Assembly (NCBI GenBank): GCA_017551905.1
Contig: JAFZKK010000065.1
Span: forward strand, 1 to 56,292
Source: Salinivirgaceae bacterium
GTDB lineage: Bacteria; Bacteroidota; Bacteroidia; Bacteroidales; SZUA-534
Length of the DNA: 56,292 nucleotides
Direction: 5' to 3'
Position numbers and translations under genes: made by a program. Position 1 is the stretch's first letter, and every line of letters starts with the position of its first letter. Positions 15,960 through 24,115 of the stretch are shown piece after piece. Below the pieces are notes generated by a model. It saw nothing but the letters and a program-made list of their open reading frames with translations. It made no database searches and was not told where the DNA came from.

Positions 15960-17795
15960 ATGCCATTGAAATTGGAAACTGAAGAACAACATATCGCCCG
16001 CCTGAAAGAATTGGTTGCCGTGCTGCCCGAGAGCCCCGGCGTTTATCAGTATTTGGATAAGAACGGGACAATCATCTACGTGGGCAAGGCGAAAAGGCTC
16101 AAGCGGCGCGTATCGTCGTACTTCAACAAATACCAGGAGCGGGCGAAAATCCGCGTTTTGGTCCGCAACATCAACGACATTAAGCATATTGTGGTTGATA
16201 CCGAACAAGATGCATTGTTGCTCGAAAACAACCTGATAAAGAAATATCAACCGCGCTACAACTCGCTTTTGAAAGACGATAAGACTTACCCGTGGATTTG
16301 CATCAAAAACGAGCCGTTTCCGCGCATCTTCTCCACCCGCAAGTTCGTCCGCGACGGCTCCACCTATTTCGGGCCGTACACCTCGGGCTTCGCCATGAAA
16401 ACATTGCTGGAGCTTATCCGGCAGCTTTATCCGATACGCACCTGCGCACTCAATTTGAGCCGCGAGGCGGTTGAAAAAGGCAAATACAAAATCTGCCTCG
16501 AACATCATATTGGCAACTGCCTTGGCCCTTGCGAGGGGCGGCAAACCGAAGAAGACTACGCCGAAGCCGTTTCGAACATCAAAGAGATTCTGAAAGGCAA
16601 CTCAAACGCTGTGATTGAGCTTCTGAAAACTAAAATGAACGCTTTAAGTAAGGATTATAAATTTGAAGAGGCTCAACAGATTAAAAATAAAATTGACAAG
16701 CTATCAGAGTTCCAGAGCAAATCGACCATTGTCAGCCCGACAATCCACAATGTCGATGTCTTTTCGATAATTGATGACGATGATTGCGCCTATATCAACT
16801 TTATGAAGGTGGTGAACGGCGCCATAGTGCAGGTACACACTTTCGAGATGCAGAAACACATTGAGGAAGACAAGGAATCGACGTTGCTGTCGGTCATTCA
16901 AGAGGCGCGGGAGCGTTATTTGAGCACATCGCACGAGATAATTGTGCCGTTCGATTTGGATTTCGAGCTCGACAACATCACTTTTACCATTCCGCAGCGC
17001 GGCGACAAGAAAAAATTACTTGAATTGAGCCAGCGTAATGCCCTGACTTACAAACACGAAAAACTGAAACAACAGCTTAACCGCAATCCCGAAAAGCGCA
17101 CCGAGCGCATTATGGAGACAATGAAAAAAGATTTGCGGTTGAAAGAGTGTCCGGTTCTGATTGAGGGCTTCGACAACTCTAACATTCAGGGAACCAATCC
17201 GGTAGCGTCGTGCGTGGTGTTCCGCAACGGCAAGCCCAGCAAGTGCGACTATCGGCATTTCAACATCAAAACCGTGGTGGGCGCCAACGACTTCGCCTCA
17301 ATGGAGGAGATAATCTATCGCCGCTACAGCCGCCAGCTTGAGGAAGGAAACGAGCTGCCGCAGCTGATTCTTATTGATGGCGGCAAAGGACAGTTGGGCG
17401 CAGCTGTCAACAGTCTGACCAAGCTCGGGCTGATGGGCAAAATATCGGTCATCGGCATTGCTAAACGTCTTGAAGAACTCTACTACCCGGGCGACCCTGT
17501 TCCGCTTTATCTTGACAAGAACAGCGAGACGCTGAAAGTGCTGCAGAACGTGCGCAACGAGTCGCACCGATTCGGCATCACCTTCCACCGCGACAAGCGC
17601 TCGAAGGCGTTCCTCGTGTCGGAGCTCGACAATATCAAAGGCATTGGCGACAAGACCAAAGAGGCGCTTTTCAACGAGCTGAAAACCATCGACGCCATCC
17701 GCACGGCGCCAATTGAAATGCTTGAGAAAATCGTTGGACACGCCAAAGCCATGGTAGTTGCCAACTACTTCAGGCAAGGGCGGCTGGAGTTGTAA
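15960..17795 (+). CDS. uvrC: UvrABC excinuclease subunit C
   Basis: The protein has 611 residues. UvrC makes both incisions in nucleotide excision repair. The GIY-YIG nuclease begins GVYQYLDKNGTIIYVGKA (residues about 25-42), followed by a UVR domain (KDYKFEEAQQIKNKIDKL, about 225-242). The C-terminal RNase H-like nuclease has Asp in EGFDNSNIQG, Asp in LILIDGGKGQ and His in ESHRFGITFHR. A helix-hairpin-helix pair (IKGIGDKTKEAL) ends the protein. The ATG four bases earlier (15956) is in another frame and stops after eight codons, so 15960 is the start. Confidence 0.97.
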   Translation: MPLKLETEEQHIARLKELVAVLPESPGVYQYLDKNGTIIYVGKAKRLKRRVSSYFNKYQERAKIRVLVRNINDIKHIVVDTEQDALLLENNLIKKYQPRYNSLLKDDKTYPWICIKNEPFPRIFSTRKFVRDGSTYFGPYTSGFAMKTLLELIRQLYPIRTCALNLSREAVEKGKYKICLEHHIGNCLGPCEGRQTEEDYAEAVSNIKEILKGNSNAVIELLKTKMNALSKDYKFEEAQQIKNKIDKLSEFQSKSTIVSPTIHNVDVFSIIDDDDCAYINFMKVVNGAIVQVHTFEMQKHIEEDKESTLLSVIQEARERYLSTSHEIIVPFDLDFELDNITFTIPQRGDKKKLLELSQRNALTYKHEKLKQQLNRNPEKRTERIMETMKKDLRLKECPVLIEGFDNSNIQGTNPVASCVVFRNGKPSKCDYRHFNIKTVVGANDFASMEEIIYRRYSRQLEEGNELPQLILIDGGKGQLGAAVNSLTKLGLMGKISVIGIAKRLEELYYPGDPVPLYLDKNSETLKVLQNVRNESHRFGITFHRDKRSKAFLVSELDNIKGIGDKTKEALFNELKTIDAIRTAPIEMLEKIVGHAKAMVVANYFRQGRLEL

Positions 17796-17876
17796 AAACT
17801 CAAACATATAGCTAACTTTCTCAAAAAATATCCGATAGGCATACAGACATTTGAGAAATTTGAATATAAATACTGA
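17796..17876 (+). pseudogene. Remnant of the N-terminus of a second AAA-ATPase-like gene
   Basis: Directly after the uvrC stop, one frame reads KKYPIGIQTFEKF and then stops at 17874. This matches KNMPIGIQDFESL at the start of the intact gene at 17899. The DNA is also alike (GGCATACAG then TTTGAGA in both), offset by 91 bp. It is best read as the leftover of a tandem paralogue, or as a partial duplication of the gene's 5' end. Confidence 0.55.
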
Positions 17877-17897
17877 TATTTGTAAAAAGTAATATCA
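17850..17897 (+). promoter_or_regulatory. Promoter overlapped by a perfect inverted repeat before the AAA-ATPase-like gene
   Basis: TTTG (17850-17853), 21 bases and GATATTTG (17875-17882) resemble the -33/-7 promoter. TGATATT (17874-17880) and AATATCA (17891-17897) form a perfect 7-bp inverted repeat with a 10-base spacer that covers the -7 box and ends one base before the start codon. This position fits an operator or a hairpin masking translation. Confidence 0.45.
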
Positions 17898-17898
17898 A

Positions 17899-19467
17899 AT
17901 GAACGAACAACTTAAAAATATGCCTATCGGCATACAGGATTTTGAGAGCCTTCGCAACGACGGCTACTTTTATTTAGATAAAACAGCGTTGATGTACAGA
18001 TTGTTATCAACTGGCCGATACTATTTTCTCTCTCGTCCGCGCAGGTTTGGAAAAAGTTTGCTAATCAGCACGTTGGAAGCCTTTTTTTTAGGCAAAAAAG
18101 AGTTGTTCAAGGGGCTGGCTGTTGAGCGGTTGGAAAAAGAGTGGGCGGTGCACCCTGTGCTGCATTTGGATTTGAATACTGCAAAATATGCCGAAAAGGG
18201 CACATTGGATAAAATGCTAAACAATGCATTGGTGAATTGGGAAAAAGTTTACGGCGCACAAGCGTCCGAAGCCGATTTTGGAATGCGTTTCGAGGGTGTT
18301 ATCCGCCGTGCATACGAAAAAACAGGCCACCGTGTGGTGATTCTTGTCGATGAGTACGACAAACCAATGCTGGAAACCATTAACAATCAAGAACTTCAAG
18401 ACGACTACCGTGGCACGCTCAAAGCCTTCTACGGCGCGCTTAAAAGTATGGACGGCTGCATAAAATTCGCATTGCTCACGGGCGTCACAAAATTCGGCAA
18501 GGTGAGCGTCTTCAGCGATTTAAACAACCTTGAAGACCTGTCAATGAACAAGAATTATTACAATATCTGCGGTATTGATAATGAAGAACTTAGCACTGAT
18601 TTACACCCGTATGTAGAGCGGTTGGCCAATGCCAAGAAAATCAGCGTTGACGATGCGTACGCCCAACTCAAACAACGCTACGACGGTTATCATTTCACCA
18701 TTGGCACCGACGGAATGTACAATCCATATAGCGTGCTAAACACACTGAAAAACAACGAATTTGGCAGCTATTGGTTCGAGACTGGCACGCCTTCGTACCT
18801 TGTTGAGCTACTCAAGCGGCACAACTATGAGCTTCAGCAACTGGAACACACCGAAGTTATGGGCGACGTGCTCAACTCGATTGACTCATCATCAACCGAC
18901 CCCATACCCGTGATTTTCCAAAGCGGGTATCTGACAATTAAAGGATTTGACGAGGAGTTCAAACTCTACAAGTTAGGTTTTCCGAACGAGGAAGTGCGGG
19001 AAGGGTTTTTGCGTTATCTGCTGCCATTTTACACCGCGCTCAACCGAAACACTTCCGATTTCCACATTATGAACTTCGTGCGCGAGGTTCGCTCGGGCAA
19101 CGTTGACGCCTTTATGCAGCGCTTGAAAAGTTTTATGGCCGACGTGCCGTACAGCCACACGGCAAAGATTGTTGAGGCAAACTACCAAAACATTCTGTAT
19201 CTGCTTTGCAACCTTTGCGGTCTTTACACCAAAACCGAATACACCACAGCCGACGGCCGCGTAGATATGACAATTGAAACGGCCGATTATGTCTATATCT
19301 TTGAGTTTAAATACAATAAGAGCGCCACAGCCGCCATGCAACAGATAAAAGACAACAACTACGCCGAGCCATTCCACGCAAGCGGTAAAAAGATTTTCCT
19401 GATAGGCGTGAACTTCCAAAACAAGAAGCCGCGCGGAATAGAACGGTATGTGGTGGAAGAAATTTAA
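17899..19467 (+). CDS. AAA-ATPase-like protein with C-terminal PD-(D/E)XK nuclease-like domain
   Basis: The protein has 522 residues. The N-terminus MPIGIQDFESLRNDGYFYLDKT and the Walker A region SRPRRFGKS (45-53) are hallmarks of the AAA-ATPase_like family. Walker B is VVILVDEYDKP (about residues 147-157). The C-terminal part has the nuclease-like pattern VDMTIE followed by YIFEFKYNKS. The family is strongly expanded in gut and rumen Bacteroidales and clostridia, and its function is unknown. It differs from the DUF4143 protein at 4128 although the architecture (P-loop ATPase plus nuclease-like tail) is parallel. A decayed copy of its start lies 91 bp upstream. Confidence 0.88.
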   Translation: MNEQLKNMPIGIQDFESLRNDGYFYLDKTALMYRLLSTGRYYFLSRPRRFGKSLLISTLEAFFLGKKELFKGLAVERLEKEWAVHPVLHLDLNTAKYAEKGTLDKMLNNALVNWEKVYGAQASEADFGMRFEGVIRRAYEKTGHRVVILVDEYDKPMLETINNQELQDDYRGTLKAFYGALKSMDGCIKFALLTGVTKFGKVSVFSDLNNLEDLSMNKNYYNICGIDNEELSTDLHPYVERLANAKKISVDDAYAQLKQRYDGYHFTIGTDGMYNPYSVLNTLKNNEFGSYWFETGTPSYLVELLKRHNYELQQLEHTEVMGDVLNSIDSSSTDPIPVIFQSGYLTIKGFDEEFKLYKLGFPNEEVREGFLRYLLPFYTALNRNTSDFHIMNFVREVRSGNVDAFMQRLKSFMADVPYSHTAKIVEANYQNILYLLCNLCGLYTKTEYTTADGRVDMTIETADYVYIFEFKYNKSATAAMQQIKDNNYAEPFHASGKKIFLIGVNFQNKKPRGIERYVVEEI

Positions 19468-19602
19468 TGGATAAAATAATAAGAGAAGGCGAATTTGTCA
19501 GCATTGACGTACTCGTATAATTAAAGTTTGCGTTTTCCCCGTTCAACTTATTATTATAATTTCTAATTTCGTTGGATTTTCAGAAGAACTAATATTTAAG
19601 TT

Positions 19603-20625
19603 ATGGAAAACATTGATTGGGCCAACATAGGATTTGGCTACCGTAAGACCGACTACAATGTCCGTTGCTACTATCGCGACGGCAAATGGGGCGAAATTGA
19701 AGTTTGCTCCGAAGAGACAATTCCGATGCATATGGCAGCAACCTGCCTGCATTACGGACAAGAGGCATTTGAAGGCTTGAAGGCCTACCGCTGCCCCGAC
19801 GGCAAAGTGCGCGTGTTCCGTTCCGATGAGAACGCAGCCCGTCTGCAATCGACCTGCCGCGGCATTTTGATGCCCGAGTTGCCAACTGAAACTTTCAACA
19901 AGATGATTGATATGGTGGTCCGCCTCAACGAGCGTTTCATTCCGCCCTATGAGACTGGCGCCACGCTTTATCTGCGTCCGTTGCTTGTCGGCACAAGCGC
20001 ACAGGTGGGCGTTCATCCGGCATCGGAATATCTGTTCCTGATTTTTGCTACTCCGGTTGGTCCGTACTTCAAGGGCGGATTTGCCTGCAACCCATACGTG
20101 ATTATCCGCGAGTTCGACCGTTCGGCTCCGCTCGGCACGGGCATCTATAAGGTAGGCGGGAACTACGCTGCCAGCCTTCGTGCCAACAAAATGGCTCACG
20201 ACCTTGGCTATGCCTGTGAGTTCTATTTGGACGCAAAAGAGAAGAAATATATGGACGAGTGCGGTGCCGCTAACTTTTTCGGTATCAAGAACAACACATA
20301 CGTGACACCGAAATCGACATCGATTCTGCCGTCAATCACTAACAAGAGCCTGATGCAGCTTGCCGAGGACCTTGGAATGACGGTTGAGCGCCGCCAGATT
20401 CCGGAAGAGGAATTGGCAACATTCGAAGAGGCCGGCGCTTGCGGAACAGCAGCCGTTATCTCGCCAATCTCGAAGATTGACGACCTTGAGCAGAAAAAGA
20501 CTTTTGTCTTCTCGAAGGACGGCAAACCAGGTCCGGTTTCGACGAAGCTCTACAACTTGCTGCGCGGTATCCAATACGGTACCGAGCCCGACAAGCACAA
20601 CTGGACTCGCGTGGTTATTGGATAA
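19603..20625 (+). CDS. ilvE: Branched-chain amino acid aminotransferase
   Basis: The protein has 340 residues, matching the larger bacterial and eukaryotic-like BCAT subgroup. It is a PLP enzyme of fold type IV that transfers amino groups between glutamate and the keto acids of leucine, isoleucine and valine. Visible features are HYGQEAFEGLKAY, RVFRSDENAARLQ, the presumed Schiff-base lysine in GIYKVGGNYAASL and ECGAANFFGI. It stands alone with a clear terminator after it. The 135-base upstream gap contains TAATTTCG (19564-19571), seven of eight matches to the -7 box, as a possible promoter. Confidence 0.95.
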   Translation: MENIDWANIGFGYRKTDYNVRCYYRDGKWGEIEVCSEETIPMHMAATCLHYGQEAFEGLKAYRCPDGKVRVFRSDENAARLQSTCRGILMPELPTETFNKMIDMVVRLNERFIPPYETGATLYLRPLLVGTSAQVGVHPASEYLFLIFATPVGPYFKGGFACNPYVIIREFDRSAPLGTGIYKVGGNYAASLRANKMAHDLGYACEFYLDAKEKKYMDECGAANFFGIKNNTYVTPKSTSILPSITNKSLMQLAEDLGMTVERRQIPEEELATFEEAGACGTAAVISPISKIDDLEQKKTFVFSKDGKPGPVSTKLYNLLRGIQYGTEPDKHNWTRVVIG

Positions 20626-20646
20626 TTTTTGAATTTGACAATAAAC

Positions 20647-20678
20647 AAAAGCCCCGCATTCTCATTCGGGGCTTTTTT
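20647..20678. terminator. Bidirectional intrinsic terminator between ilvE and the AspT-type transporter
   Basis: AAAAGCCCCG (20647-20656), a 10-base loop and CGGGGCTTTT (20667-20676) form a perfect 10-bp stem flanked by A on one side and T on the other, so it can stop transcription from both convergent genes. Confidence 0.9.
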
Positions 20679-20705
20679 GTGCGTTGTAAATATCAATTTA
20701 TAGCT

Positions 20706-22370
20706 TTACCACAATACCAATATCAGCGTCTGCGCCAGCACAATACGCAGAAACATTGCCAAAGGATAAACCGTTGAATAAGCCACCGACGGGCGGTCGT
20801 TTTCGGCTATCATATTCGAATAGTAAAGTGCGGGCGGATTGGTATTGGTTCCCGAAATCATTCCCACTATTGTGAAGTAGTTCAAGTGGAAAACTTTTCG
20901 GGCTATACAGCCTATAATCAGCACCGGAATCATTGTTATTAGCAATCCGTAGCCTACCCAAAGCAAACCGTCGCCGTTGATGAGCGTGTCGAAGAAGTGC
21001 TCGCCTGCCTCAAGTCCGACACAGGCAAGAAACAACGATATGCCTATCTCGCGGAGCATCAGGTTGGCGCTTTGTGTTGTGTAGCACGTCAAGCCGATTT
21101 TGTGGCCAAAAGCACCCATCAAAAGCGACACGATAAGCGGACCGCCAGCCAATCCGAGCTTTGCCGGTTGCGGCATTCCGGGGAAAGCGATTGGGATGTA
21201 GCCGACAATTATTCCCAAGAAAATTCCGGCAAAAATAGTAGAAAGGTGCGGCTCGTTGAGGTGCTTAACCGAGTTGCCAAGGAATTTCTCAACAAGGCTG
21301 AGATTCTCCTCGCTGCCGACAATTTTCACCTTGTCGCCTATATGCAGAACCAAATCGGCCGTAGCCACAAGCTCAACACCCGAACGGAAAACGCGCGTCA
21401 CATTAACGTTGAACGACTTTCGCAACTCCAGGTTTTGAAGGCTTTTTCCTTCAAGCCGCTTGTTGGTTACCAATATTTTACGTTGTTTCAGTTCTTCGGT
21501 TTGAGCGTTTAACAAATCGTTTTGGATTTTTTCGCCGAACAGCTTGTCAAGCTCCGCCTCGCGCTGTTTGGGAGCTATCACGCGCACCAAATCACCTTTT
21601 TCGAGAACAGTATCGCCGGTTGGCACAAACACATTGCCCAAATGGCTGATTCGCGCGAAAATCACCTCTTTGTCGAACATCCGCGATATCTCTTTCACCT
21701 GTTTTCCAATGATTTCCGCATTCGAAATGCTATAGCTGCAACGAGCCGGTTCTTCGTTATTTTTTCCGGCAACCGATTTGCGTTCTTCGTCGTAATTAAT
21801 TCTGAATATGCATTTTATAATAACGATGCTCAAAATAACGCCTATCACGCCCATCGGATAAGCAACGGCGTAACCAAGTGAAATTGAAGGCATATCGCCT
21901 GTCGGATTCATCTGGTTGATAGCCTGTTGCGCCGCGCCCAAGCCCGGAGTGTTGGTTACGGCGCCTTGCATCACTCCTATCAGCATTGAGAAATCGATAT
22001 TACCTAAAAAGTAGAAAATCAACAAAGTAACGATTATGTTCAGACTGATACTGCCAACAGCCAAGCCGTTAAGCAACAAGCCCGATTGTTTGAACGACGA
22101 GAAAAAGTTTGGACCTACCTGCAGACCGATGCTGAAAACGAAGAGTATCAGGCCGAAATCTTTCATGAAATGCGAAATCGACGGGTTGAGGGTGAAGCCG
22201 AAATGCGAGACAATTATTCCGACAAAAAGCACGAATGTCGAGCCAAGCGATATTCCTTTGAATTTCAGTTTTCCAAGTATCGAGCCGACGGCCACCACAA
22301 AGGCGAAAATCATTACTGTGCGCCCTACCGATTCGTTAAAAATCAGCGATTCAAACCAATTCATATTCAT
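20706..22370 (-). CDS. AspT/YidE-type transporter with two TrkA-C domains
   Basis: The protein has 554 residues. Two hydrophobic halves, about five membrane helices each (residues 15-190 and 385-554), flank a soluble middle part of about 190 residues with two TrkA-C-like repeats (VFVPTGDTVLEKGDLVRVI and LVLHIGDKVKIVG). The motifs GAVTNTPGLGAAQQ in the first half and GMISGTNTNPPAL in the second are the family's duplicated signature. The relative AspT exchanges aspartate for alanine; the substrate here cannot be read from sequence. It is divergent from the LysR regulator at 22461, which may control it. Confidence 0.88.
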   Translation of the reverse strand: MNMNWFESLIFNESVGRTVMIFAFVVAVGSILGKLKFKGISLGSTFVLFVGIIVSHFGFTLNPSISHFMKDFGLILFVFSIGLQVGPNFFSSFKQSGLLLNGLAVGSISLNIIVTLLIFYFLGNIDFSMLIGVMQGAVTNTPGLGAAQQAINQMNPTGDMPSISLGYAVAYPMGVIGVILSIVIIKCIFRINYDEERKSVAGKNNEEPARCSYSISNAEIIGKQVKEISRMFDKEVIFARISHLGNVFVPTGDTVLEKGDLVRVIAPKQREAELDKLFGEKIQNDLLNAQTEELKQRKILVTNKRLEGKSLQNLELRKSFNVNVTRVFRSGVELVATADLVLHIGDKVKIVGSEENLSLVEKFLGNSVKHLNEPHLSTIFAGIFLGIIVGYIPIAFPGMPQPAKLGLAGGPLIVSLLMGAFGHKIGLTCYTTQSANLMLREIGISLFLACVGLEAGEHFFDTLINGDGLLWVGYGLLITMIPVLIIGCIARKVFHLNYFTIVGMISGTNTNPPALYYSNMIAENDRPSVAYSTVYPLAMFLRIVLAQTLILVLW

Positions 22371-22404
22371 TCATTTTTTTCGGCTGCAAAATTATTCAAT
22401 ATCT

Positions 22405-22412
22405 TACATTTG
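22405..22412 (+). promoter_or_regulatory. -7 promoter box for the LysR-type regulator
   Basis: TACATTTG matches TAnnTTTG, 48 bases before the regulator start and inside the 90-bp divergent region shared with the transporter. A LysR protein would normally bind in this interval. Confidence 0.45.
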
Positions 22413-22460
22413 TGAAATTGAATGATTCTATAAGAACGATTAATAAAAACGATTGATGTT

Positions 22461-23351
22461 ATGGAACTGCGTCAACTCAAATATTTTGTGAAAACCGCTG
22501 AGACTCTGAATTTTACCGAAGCGGCTAAACTTTTGTTCATCACCCAGAGCACTCTGTCGCAACAGATAAAACAGCTTGAAACTGAGCTGCAAACTTTGCT
22601 GTTCGACCGCATTGGCAAAAAAATCTATCTGACCGAAGCCGGAACCGAGTTTCTGCCTTTCGCCAAAAAAACCATTGCCGATAGCGAGTTTGGCATCCAG
22701 CGTCTGCGCGACCTTCAAAACATTCAAACCGGTGAGTTGCGCATAGGTGTCATTTTTACACTTAGCGATTTGATTACCAGTACAATAATCGCTTTTTCGA
22801 AAAAATATCCCAACATCAAACTTGTTGTCATAAACAAACCTGTAAGCGAATTGCTCGATTTGCTGAAAGAGAGAGAGTTAGACCTTATTCTGTCGTACAA
22901 GCCCGACAATGAGGATAATCAGATTGAATATTACAGTCTGTTCGATTCAAATCTTTCGGTTATAGTCAATTATCGGCATCCACTTGTTGCACAACGTGAA
23001 GTGTCGCCATCACTTTTGAAACAGTTTCCGCTTGTGCTGCCGTCGGTTGGTTCGCAAGCGCGCCTAATGATTGACCAGATTCTGAACAACCATCATGTCA
23101 GACTCACGCCGCAGATAGAAATTTCGAGTATGACGATTATGATGAAGTTGGTTGAAACGGGGCACTGGATTGCTGTCATGTCGGAAACGCTTGTCCGCGG
23201 CCATGACAATCTGCGAGCCATACCGATAGCCGGAAAACAACATCAGATGCACCCGGCCGTGATTGTGCTGAAAGAAAGCTATCAAAAGCTTTCCGCAAAA
23301 GAATTTATCAGGATTTTGTTCGAAAATCTTAATCCGAATTCAGAAAAATGA
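22461..23351 (+). CDS. LysR-family transcriptional regulator
   Basis: The protein has 296 residues, the standard length. The N-terminal winged helix-turn-helix is MELRQLKYFVKTAETLNFTE followed by AAKLLFITQSTLSQQIKQLE and LFDRIGKKIYLTEAG. Residues about 90-290 form the periplasmic-binding-like effector domain (GELRIGVIFTLSDLI, ISYKPDNE-like loops). The divergent arrangement with the AspT-type transporter suggests control of that gene. The effector is unknown. The stop lies 10 bases from the convergent thrH stop. Confidence 0.93.
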   Translation: MELRQLKYFVKTAETLNFTEAAKLLFITQSTLSQQIKQLETELQTLLFDRIGKKIYLTEAGTEFLPFAKKTIADSEFGIQRLRDLQNIQTGELRIGVIFTLSDLITSTIIAFSKKYPNIKLVVINKPVSELLDLLKERELDLILSYKPDNEDNQIEYYSLFDSNLSVIVNYRHPLVAQREVSPSLLKQFPLVLPSVGSQARLMIDQILNNHHVRLTPQIEISSMTIMMKLVETGHWIAVMSETLVRGHDNLRAIPIAGKQHQMHPAVIVLKESYQKLSAKEFIRILFENLNPNSEK

Positions 23352-23361
23352 CGTTTGCACC

Positions 23362-23967
23362 CTACTCGCAAACATATTTTTCGATTAAAGCTTTCAACTC
23401 GTTAAGATTACGCGCCACGGGAAACTGCGGATAGTCTTTAACCACATTGTCGGGCGGGCAATACAAAATGCCAACATCGGCCGATTCAACCATTGGAATG
23501 TCGTTGTATGAATCGCCAAAAGCTAAAACCTTGTATTTCAGACTTTGGAAAGCCTCAACTGTGCGGCGTTTCGGGTCTGGCTGACGGAGTTTATAATTCA
23601 CAACCCTGCCTGTCGAATCTATCTCAAGCGAATGGCACAGCAAGAAAGGATTTTCTAATTGTTCCATTAGCGGTTTTGCAAACTCAACAAACGTGTCGGA
23701 AACTATGGCAAACCGCGTTATTTTGCGCAGCCAGCGAGTAAAATCAAGAGCGCCTTCAAGCGGCTTCATTGTTGCTATAACTTCCTGAATATTTTGTATT
23801 TTAAGGTTGTGTTCGTCAAGTATTTTCAAACGATAACGCATCAACTCGTCATAATCTTTAATATCGCGAGTGGTCAGCTTTAACGCGTCGATACCTGTTT
23901 TCTTGGCAAAATTAATCCACACCTCAGGCACAAACACACCTTCTAAATCAGCACATACAATCCACAT
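23362..23967 (-). CDS. thrH: Phosphoserine phosphatase / homoserine phosphotransferase ThrH
   Basis: The protein has 201 residues, as in ThrH of Pseudomonas. It is a HAD-family enzyme whose nucleophile motif has DLEG instead of DxDxT (VCADLEGVFVPE), as in ThrH. Further matches are TGIDALKLTTRDIKDYDELM, IQEVIATMKPLEGA, VSDTF and GDSYNDIPM. ThrH dephosphorylates phosphoserine and can pass the phosphate to homoserine, linking serine and threonine synthesis. It is the last minus-strand gene of the left-pointing block; 146 bases separate it from mnmG. Confidence 0.93.
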   Translation of the reverse strand: MWIVCADLEGVFVPEVWINFAKKTGIDALKLTTRDIKDYDELMRYRLKILDEHNLKIQNIQEVIATMKPLEGALDFTRWLRKITRFAIVSDTFVEFAKPLMEQLENPFLLCHSLEIDSTGRVVNYKLRQPDPKRRTVEAFQSLKYKVLAFGDSYNDIPMVESADVGILYCPPDNVVKDYPQFPVARNLNELKALIEKYVCE

Positions 23968-24099
23968 AGTTTTCCGTTTATGTTTGACACCACAAAATTA
24001 CCTTTTGTTTTATATGTTCAAAATTGTTATTGTTTTAATGTGATATTTAAGTTTTATCTTATTGATTTATAATATTTTATACTGTATTACATATATAAA

Positions 24100-24115
24100 T
24101 GTTTCACGTGGAACT
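24100..24115. promoter_or_regulatory. parS-like centromere site at the 3' end of mnmG
   Basis: TGTTTCACGTGGAACT matches the parS consensus TGTTTCACGTGAAACA at 14 of 16 positions, including the full central CACGTG. It overlaps the mnmG stop codon. ParB sites next to gidA/mnmG and close to the origin are a known arrangement in many bacteria. Confidence 0.6.

Noticed and set aside
15956-15982. ATG four bases before the chosen uvrC start
   Set aside because: It is in a different frame and stops after eight codons.
19468-19516. Tiny frame of 17 codons between the AAA-ATPase-like gene and ilvE
   Set aside because: Too short, without recognisable sequence or control elements of its own.
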